A stretch of 64,000 nucleotides of DNA from Gari tellinella (taxonomy: Eukaryota > Mollusca > Bivalvia > Cardiida > Psammobiidae), in assembly GCA_922989275.2 (NCBI GenBank), contig OV277869.1, forward strand, positions 27,848,189 through 27,912,188, given 5' to 3'. Position numbers and translations under genes: made by a program. The notes beneath the pieces were generated by a model. That model did no database searches. It saw nothing but the letters and a program-made list of their open reading frames with translations, and was not told where the DNA came from. Position 1 is the first letter of the stretch; every line of letters starts with the position of its first letter. Below, piece by piece: positions 56,666 to 64,000 of this stretch.

Positions 56666-59287
56666 CCATGTTATAAAAAAGAACAAAAAAACTATCATGT
56701 CTGTCCAGAACGTTCAGCACTGTGAGTACTTTGATTTCTTTTATCACAATCACCTTCATGCTGTCAAAAACCTTGCCTTAAATTTCTTAAGTTAAAATGC
56801 TGCCGTTTTACCTCAAAATTCTGTTAAATCCCCTATTTCTGTCAATATAGTGGCAACAAACCCGTCAACAACAACCCAAACTACCGTATAAGTGGTTTTT
56901 TTCGCGAGAAGGAAATTTTCGCTTTTTTCGCGTGTGTAGCAAACTCGCGTAAATATAATCCGCCAAATATTCCTAGCTTTCTATAATTCATTTTCGACAG
57001 CAAAGTCCACTCGAGGCAATTGTCATCTAAACTTCTCTTCATGATTTACATTATATGTATAAATACTGGTATCAGTGCATTACCTGATATTCTAGGTCTA
57101 GATTAATCACAACTCTAGTCTGTGCTCAACTAGAATTCAAAAACAAAACAAAAACACAGCATGGCTTATTTCATAAAACGAAACACCATTTCTTCGTTCC
57201 CGTGTTCTTATTCCGGACGACATGCTTGTTAACGTAATACGGGGACGGCTATATAAAACAGAATATTCTGGTACTTAATCGAGTGTCCACGGGTACTGTT
57301 ACCTTTTCATGTGTGATAACTTATGCAAATACCGAAGTTTGGATCCAGATGTGAACTGGGGATAAACTTGTGAAAAGAACCCAATACCCACAAAGCTCGT
57401 CAATACATGTAATTCGGACCAGACATGTATACACGTTCAAGTATTTTCTATACTCAAACTGTTTTAAAATGCCAATCAAGTCGCCATCGACAGACAAAGG
57501 GTAAATCGCTTTTACAGTTTGACTTATTATGATTTTCACTCGCAATTGACCGCTTGTCTGCCTGCGGCGTTTCTCCATTGTTTACACGTATATACGGGTG
57601 AACTTAGTGTGAAAACGTTTGGATCCTTGAGAGACATCGATTTACTCGGCATCACATCTGGATCCAATGGTGACTTTCTGCCGCTTTAATCGTTTATTTA
57701 CGGAGGAAAGACGGAAATTATATCCGATCATATTGTAAACAAGTGTGCCAAATACTTTATGAAGGGAGGACAGATATCCGTCATGATGAAAAAATAGTTA
57801 CTTCCCTTAGTTTTGAATGTACCATTTACTTGTGAGGATTTATTGACAAGACACAACCAAAAACGGTAAAATGAAATAGATTTTGATATCATATCCGCGA
57901 AAAATAGATTTGCAATACGCTTACGCGAAAAATGAATACGCTAAAAATTCATTTAAGTGACGTCATATAGACTGTGACAATGACGACACAGGCAGTGCCA
58001 CATGTTTTTCTCGTGAATAATTCTATGCACAATGCAGTACAATCAATAACTCTTCCCAAACTGAAGGAAATAATTTGTATTAAGGTTGATTTTTACGGCA
58101 CCATACGACACATAAAATCATAGTTGAAACTGACCATTTCAAGGGAAAAAACACAAAACTATATAAGCAAGTAGTTCAAACTCAATGTGACATACTAGCC
58201 GTGGTGTAAGCATCAATTAACTGTTCTGTGTATCAAACTTCATTCATGTAGATTCCTTAACAATCAATGATTTAAACAGGTATTATTCTAAAAAATAGAA
58301 ACACTATGTCATAGCATTTAAAACAAAACAAAACAACAGGTAACGGTGTTATTATAAAAATAGAAACACTGACACAATGCCATAGCACTGCAACCTGTAA
58401 CCGTAGATGTGTCTAAATTTTGCATTCACGATTTATTTCCAGCAACAGTTATTAAATCTGGTTTAAGAATAGGTCAAATCAAATCAAATAAATCTTATTT
58501 TGAGTCGGCAAGACATAAAATAGTGAACATAAGCTGCAAAGCTTTTTAACCGACTTTACCCTTAAATGTCAAGGTTGTACTAGATTTTCACCTCTGCCGA
58601 AACAATGACCTCCGCTAAATTATCTAGGAAATTTAAAATTAACTAATAACAAACAGCAGGTTGATTTCAACTAATAAATTTGACTAAATCTGTGATCTTA
58701 CTGAAATCAACAAAATAGTTTTGCACCCATGACACCTTGAGGATGGCACCTGTATTAAAATTAGCATGCCATGACAGGGGTTTACTGGTGAGACAAGACC
58801 GCCTGCCTGCCAGCTGCAAACGAAGTCAAGTCACATTGAACTCTAGCAAAGTGCCATACATTACCTCAGACAGGATAACATATCATACACGAGGCTCCAC
58901 ATTACTTGCCAGTGGTCAACAACTGGTACACTGTTCTGATAAATCAACATCCTGAACCAATGTCCCATGGTGCGGTTCATCGTGCCTGGGTGCCATACCA
59001 GTCGCAGCTAGAACAGCTTCCCGACTCATTGTTAGCTTTCGATGACGTTGCGGTTTTGCATGATTTACCGGGAAAACAAAACAAACAAAATATAAATATG
59101 ACGAAGAGAACAGTAGGCCTACCTTAAAGTAAGCCGTTTCTCAAACACAACCCCCGACTGCGAACAACATACATATGCAGTGTCATTTAAATCTACCCAA
59201 ATCACACTCATATAAGTTGCATCCGACCAATACACGCTGAACAATAATTAAGCGATATCAAGTTAATCTAACCCTACAAATATTTCG
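56666..59287. other. Unassigned stretch
   Basis: A degenerate hairpin remnant sits at 57610-57665 ('ggatccttgagagacatcga', 'ggcatcacatctggatccaa'). An imperfect 55 bp duplication lies at 58275-58390 ('aatagaaacact'). At about 58470 the 'caaatcaaatcaaataaatc' run may be a minus-strand retroposon tail. No gene was recognised. Confidence 0.4.
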
Positions 59288-59507
59288 ATCATCAATCCGT
59301 AGAATTCAGAAAATGTGTCCGAAATAAACAACACTTTCCAAACTTCGCCTTGCTTCTTTTCTTCAGAAACCGGATACGGCGAGGGGCGCGCCTAAATAAT
59401 TTTCTTTTGATGCCGACCGGACAAAGTAAAATGCGGGCTAAAATGCGGGCCGTGCGAACTCCAATAACGTTCGGTTATCTATAGCAGATAACCCTTATTA
59501 TGCAATG
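59288..59507 (+). repeat. Dispersed ~200 bp repeat, copy 2
   Basis: Near-identical to 55636-55836 including 'tatctatagcagataaccct' tatta at its end. Confidence 0.85.
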
Positions 59508-60346
59508 TTTACTTGATGTTTAAATCATAGTTGTTGTGGTTTTATTTAGAAAGTCAAGGGTCATGCAATTGCAAAGTCACTGTAACTTAAATACAAAGAC
59601 AGTTTCCGCTTAACTCATTCTACTCTGGAACTTTTAGTGGATAATTCCAATATCCAATTCAGTCTAGTCCACTTTTGACTTTTTGGGTTGATTTTAACAA
59701 TATATTCCTTAAGGAACCCTCTGATCAAGGTCTAAACTGTTTGCATGGGATATTTGTAATCCTCTCAGGTACACTTTTTGTAAATGACGAGTATACCCGT
59801 CACTAGGGTTGAATGTGTAAACAAATAAATTCATATTGACATGAATAGGTCATGTTACAAATACGATTTCAAATTACCAGTAGATATTCCGATTGCTATC
59901 TTTACGATACAATTAAAAAGCATACTAGATTCTCATCTGTACATTAACATATATCATATGGTATAGGTCGTTTGGTGGCTATGACAATGACAATGACAAT
60001 GACAATAGTTTATTTGCAATATAAGGCCTCCGGCCCATAATACCACCGGTAAAGTAACATGAGTGACATCGTTGTATAATTATACAATTTTTTACAAACG
60101 ATATGAACATATTGAATTATTCTCATGTTTATAACAAACAAGATAAACGTGTACTATGACACTAGTGTTAATATAGATCACTTAATTCATGACACCAAAC
60201 TTATCACATTTTTGTGAAGTGACAAAATTAAATATTTATTTTGTCTACATGGTAAATAACAATAATACACAAGTCCATGTTCTAATATCAGGAGTCTATT
60301 GTTAATTGACTGTGACTTATTAGATCATGATAATAACTGTTAAAAG

Positions 60347-62101
60347 CTAGGCGTCATGATTTAAGGTTTCTCTGTATTTAAATGCACTGACTAGGTATCT
60401 AGTAAGTGCATATATGCTGTCTTTTCTGTTGTCTGACATGATTGTGATGAATAGCTGTTGGCATATAACAGAGCTAAGCCAATGATCTTTAAAGAATTGT
60501 TTTCGCAACTCACTAAATATCGGGCATATGATAAGAAAATGCATTTCATCCTCTACTGTATAAACATCGTTTTTCAAACAGAATTTACAGAATCTGAGGT
60601 CTCTTTTGATGTTCAAATGGCGTCCCTTTTCTATCATAAGGCCGTGACCTGAACAGCGGAAGTTGGCCAGAATCCGTTTAGACATGTAAGGTAAAGGTAT
60701 TGATAAGTATGTTTCTGGATTTAATGCATTTTTATACAATTTGTAGGTTAGAGCTTTTGGCGACGAGTTTATATCTGCAAATATATCTTGGTTAGCACAA
60801 TCGACTAGTCTTTCAGAGAACAGTTTAATGAAAGCTTTTGCGTCACCAATTGCATCTACTATCCATGCATAGCCGAACCCAAACGTGTATAATATGCGTT
60901 TTATATATGTTGCCCAGTTAGTTCTTCCACTTTCGTCTATACGGCGTAACATAATGTAGCACTGTTTCGGATAGCGGTTCCTTGACATGGTAAGTATATG
61001 AGTCCAGTATCTAACACAATTAGTCATATATGTTGTGGACAAGGGGTATCTTCCGCATTCACTTAATGCAAAAAAGTTTGAAACATTTTGGTTAAGGCAT
61101 GCCAACCTTTTGCAGAAACGGTAATGCACTTTTTCAATTTCACTACAAACTTGATATCCCCATATTGCAGAAGAATATACAAGAATCGGTTTCACCATTG
61201 CGTCGAATAGTTTAAAAGCGTCTTGTTGTGAAAAATGACCAAAATATGTTTGGCAACGGAAAATAGCATTTACAGCTTTTTGGGCTTGTAATGACAGCAC
61301 CTGTTGTGTTTTTGTCCAGCTTAACTGTTGTGTGAAAAAGGCTCCCAAGTACTTATAAAATGACACTATCTCTATTTGTTGGCCTTGGTAATACCATCTT
61401 TCATAATGCCTCAAGTGACCACCATTCCTAAAGACGATGATCTTCGATTTGTCTATGTTTAATTTCATCCCTGTATAGTTACAAAATTGATCTATTGCAT
61501 TAATTTTCAGCTGTAATTGTATGGCTGTTTCTGCGACTGTCGCGACGTCGTCGGCGAACATGAAACCATGGAGATCTTCAATTTCTTGAGTCACAAATAT
61601 ACCATTATTACATTTTAATCTAATGTAAGCTAATAGGTCATTGATGAACAATATGAATATTATAGATGAGCTCATACAGCCTTGTTTTGTTCCAATTTCA
61701 CATTTAAAGAACTCAGTCAAACCATCTTTCATTTTAACACAGGATTTCAACTGTGAATACATTGATGTAAACACTGAAAGCAGTTTACTGTTTTGGTTAA
61801 TCCCATTTCGTACTAAACTCTTTCATAATTGTTGATGGGCACAGTTGTCAACAGCTTTGAAAAAGTCTATAAAGAAGACGTAGAATCGGCCTCTTCTACG
61901 TGACAAATACTTTTGTATTACAGCGTGTAAGTTGAAGATATTGTCCGTGGTTGAATATCCGGCGCGGAAACCAGCTTGGGATTCGTCAATTATATTATTA
62001 GCTTCCGACCAAGATGTTAGACGGGTACTTAATATCTTAATGAATATTTTGCTCAAGCTGTTTGCAACCGAGATAGCCCTGTAAATTGTTAGGGTCATCA
62101 C
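60347..62101 (-). pseudogene. LINE ORF2: reverse transcriptase and C-terminal region
   Basis: RT blocks in order: YRAISVANSLSKIFIKIL, then QAGFRAGYSTTDNIFNLHA, YVFFIDFFKAVD, then EIGTKQGCMSSSIIFILF, FMFADDVATVAE (FADD catalytic box) and KLNIDKSKIIVF. Near the end CKFCLKNDVYTVEDEMH, then FLIICP is the cysteine/histidine motif typical of LINE C-termini. A TGA at 61825-61823 stands where the family has W (HQQL-W-KSL). The frame is otherwise open to the stop at 60347-60349. Translation enters this frame after a 1-base insertion near 62093. Confidence 0.9.
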
Positions 62102-63846
62102 GAGGTCCTTTTTTATGAACTGGTGTAATCAAACTTAGACACCATTCTTGTGGTAGATGTCTAGATGACAATATGCTATTGAACAACGCGTTTAAATATG
62201 GTAATATAGTTTCTATGACACACTTGTACATCTCGATACATGTCCCAGCTGCACCTGCCGCGCAAGAGCTCTTTAAAGACTTAACACTGAGTAGAATTTC
62301 TTCATTAGTAATGTCCCTATCTAGAACATCGGTGTTACCATTTGGTGTGTTAAAGTATTCAAATATATCATTGCGGTTACGGTCGTCATCGTCATCGGAA
62401 TTTTGTGGTGATGTAAATAAATCCTTAAAATAGTTAAACCATTCTTCGGTTGAGATTTTACAACTCTTGTCACTATTTAAGTCTTTGTTTGCCATTTTAA
62501 TACATCTCCAGAAATCTTTAGGATCTTTCCTGTTCTCTATTAATGTGGCACGACGCTTTCGTTCAATAGCTAGGCGTTTTGCGCGGCACATGTTTTTAAA
62601 GATATTTCTGCTTTCAATGTATGCCTTCAAGTCTGTATCAGCGTTTGAGATGCGAAATTGTCGAAGTCTATAGTTCTTTGTATATTTCGCTCGACTACAG
62701 TCATTATCCCACCACTCTGGCTGTATTTCCGTATTGTCTATATTGGTTTTACTGTAGCCTCTGCTGCGCATACACTCCCCAGCCTCTTGTATAATATTTA
62801 CAAACTGAATATGACTTTCAGTTATGTTCTCATCTGTTATGTTTTCATAGAATTGAACAAATCGTCTGTTAAAATTCTGGATAAATATTTGCTTTAAATT
62901 GTCCTTCCATTTATATGTTTGTCTCTGTGAGAGATTGGAGTGTGTATTACGCATAGGGGCTTCAGAAGTTTGATCACTAGATAATAAGTTTAAATTACAA
63001 ACGATAGGAAAGTGGTCAGATATATCGAGATCATCTACGTAAAAGTCAGATACACTTGAAAACAAATTCGTTGATACGATGATATAATCAACTACGCTAT
63101 GCCCATTATTTGCAGTACATGTATAGTTACCATTAATGTCATTGAAGCGTCCGTTTAAGAGGTGAGTGTCTTTTGAGCAACACATTTCTATTAATGATTG
63201 GCCAAATGTATTACATTCAGTGTCGCGACTAGAGCGTGCCTTACAGAATGTATCACCTGGGTAGTCAACTTGCTCACCAAATATGAAATCAATGTTGTCA
63301 TCTGGTATATAGTCTTGTAGATTTTTAACCCTTGCATTAAAATCACCAGCAAGAACAAAGGACACATCACCTAGATCTGACTCTATATTGGTTAACTTTT
63401 CACAGAATCTCTCTATTCCATTTACATTAAAGTTCTCATACACCGGAGAGTTTACAGGAGCTATATATGTACAGCAAATGATGATACTTGATGTATGTTT
63501 TGTAATTTCTTTTTCAACACATAAGACGACACATTCTTCATATTCAGGATATATTCGTTTCACGATATTATTTTCATTAAGCCAGTCTTTTACGAAAACC
63601 GTCACACCACCTGCTCCACGATAACTTCTAACCTTTTTTCTAGGACTGTCGTAGTTTGTATAACCAGGAAGCAGATCAACAAAATCATTTGTCGATGTCT
63701 GCCAGGTTTCACAAATTACCACAATGTCAAATTTAGAACAGTATGATACAAAAATGCTGTTGTTTCTGTATTTCTTAAGACCACAAACATTCAAAGAGCA
63801 GACTGAAATATTACTTGCGTATTGGTATTTAGAGCTTTGGCCTCTT
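62037..63846 (-). pseudogene. LINE ORF2: APE endonuclease and RT N-terminal part
   Basis: Begins after the UAG with a frame reading ISVCSLNVCGLKKY, the APE start. Then VVICETWQTS (catalytic E), FVLAGDFNARVKN (GDFN), HSVVDYIIVS (DY) and LDISDHFPIVCNLN (SDH): all apurinic endonuclease motifs are intact. It continues through HLPQEWCLSLITPVHKKGP of the RT. The frame is lost after PNNLQGY through one extra base (aattta for aatta) near 62093. No ATG is visible at the start of this frame. Confidence 0.9.
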
Positions 63847-63848
63847 CC

Positions 63849-64000
63849 CTATTTATTCACTAGAATGGGCTTTTTAGCCATGTCGTCGTATTTATACATA
63901 TTGCCATTGACCACTAGGCAATCATGCTTAAAGTATGCCTTTCCTCCATTGTCAATGCACTCTTTGAATAGAGGATAGAGTCCACTTCGTGCTCTAGCTG
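63849..64000 (-). CDS. LINE ORF1, C-terminal end (partial)
   Basis: RSGLYPLFKECIDNGGKAY, then FKHDCLVVNGNMYKYD and ILVNK then TAG (63851-63849). This type of C-terminal block (G.ka....D.l.vng..Y) is common in ORF1 proteins of LINEs that bind RNA. ORF2 continues in the same frame directly after the stop. Confidence 0.75.
   Translation of the reverse strand, partial: ARARSGLYPLFKECIDNGGKAYFKHDCLVVNGNMYKYDDMAKKPILVNK

Larger units (their letters stand above)
59981..64000 (-). mobile_element. APE-type LINE, 5' end outside the window
   Basis: The minus strand has ORF1 end, APE endonuclease, RT, a C-terminal cysteine motif, a ~340 bp 3' UTR and a 3' tail of (TTGTCA)-type repeats (atgacaatgacaatgac on +, 59981-60008). 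This is the structure of a non-LTR retrotransposon with both ORFs. Family placement (Jockey/CR1/I-like) cannot be settled by eye. The copy has one frameshift and one nonsense change in ORF2, so it is recent but probably inactive. Confidence 0.9.

Noticed and set aside
3725..57665. CRISPR-like arrays from the recurring palindromes
   Set aside because: The palindromes are dispersed and flanked by transposon ends, with no regular spacers, in a eukaryotic gene context.
58737..59127. Possible coding frames (72 and 73 codons)
   Set aside because: Overlapping frames with no splice context, domain or bias that I can support.

Overview
The window looks like AT-rich, intron-dominated genomic DNA from an invertebrate, most likely a mollusc and probably a bivalve (inference). 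It has short exons with clean GT/AG signals, large introns, an ectodomain built from phase-1 modules, a receptor of the leucine-rich-repeat GPCR type known from snails, and very many palindromic MITEs, Tc1-like relics, a Penelope-like fragment and a LINE. I see no bacterial gene organisation.

The + strand carries one long gene, 119 to 53446, open at both ends. Twenty-six exons can be read directly, and every consecutive pair has compatible intron phases. In order they encode: an LDL-receptor class A (LDLa) module; an F5/8C (discoidin) domain in three exons; two CUB-like domains; a short linker; a C-type-lectin-like domain in three exons; four LDLa modules; an unassigned cysteine-containing region in three exons; a divergent LDLa; a small unassigned exon; an LDLa; a large exon that may be a degenerate VWA fold; then a single exon with LDLa, LRR N-cap, about seven LRRs, the cysteine hinge and TM1-2; and finally exons for TM3-6 and TM7 (NPxxY). 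The C-terminal half is the architecture of LDLa/LRR receptors of the relaxin-receptor/GRL101 group. The added discoidin, CUB and lectin modules make it an unusual mosaic receptor. That all exons form one transcript is inferred from strand, order and phase.

Introns and flanks are full of mobile DNA. There is a family of about 360 bp MITEs with CAGCGTTCCCTC ends and TA flanks. Several MITE families have TTAA-flanked ends (TTAACCC...GGGTTAA). A foldback family has GGGCCCGTTTCATAAA ends. Two longer families carry CCGTCCGTC runs. There are also duplicated segments, a tRNA-type SINE, three Tc1/mariner relics and a GIY-YIG endonuclease fragment of a Penelope-like element. A common 60-70 bp hairpin cassette recurs inside MITE families whose outer ends are unrelated. 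One Tc1-like element (43803-44982) sits inside the splice acceptor of an exon, between the native pyrimidine tract and the AG.

Downstream of the last recognised receptor exon (53447-59980) I find only duplicated repeats and unassigned DNA. From 59981 to the right edge the minus strand holds an APE-type LINE: a 3' (ATGACA)n tail, an RT, an APE endonuclease, and the end of ORF1. ORF1 and ORF2 are in one frame, separated only by a single UAG.
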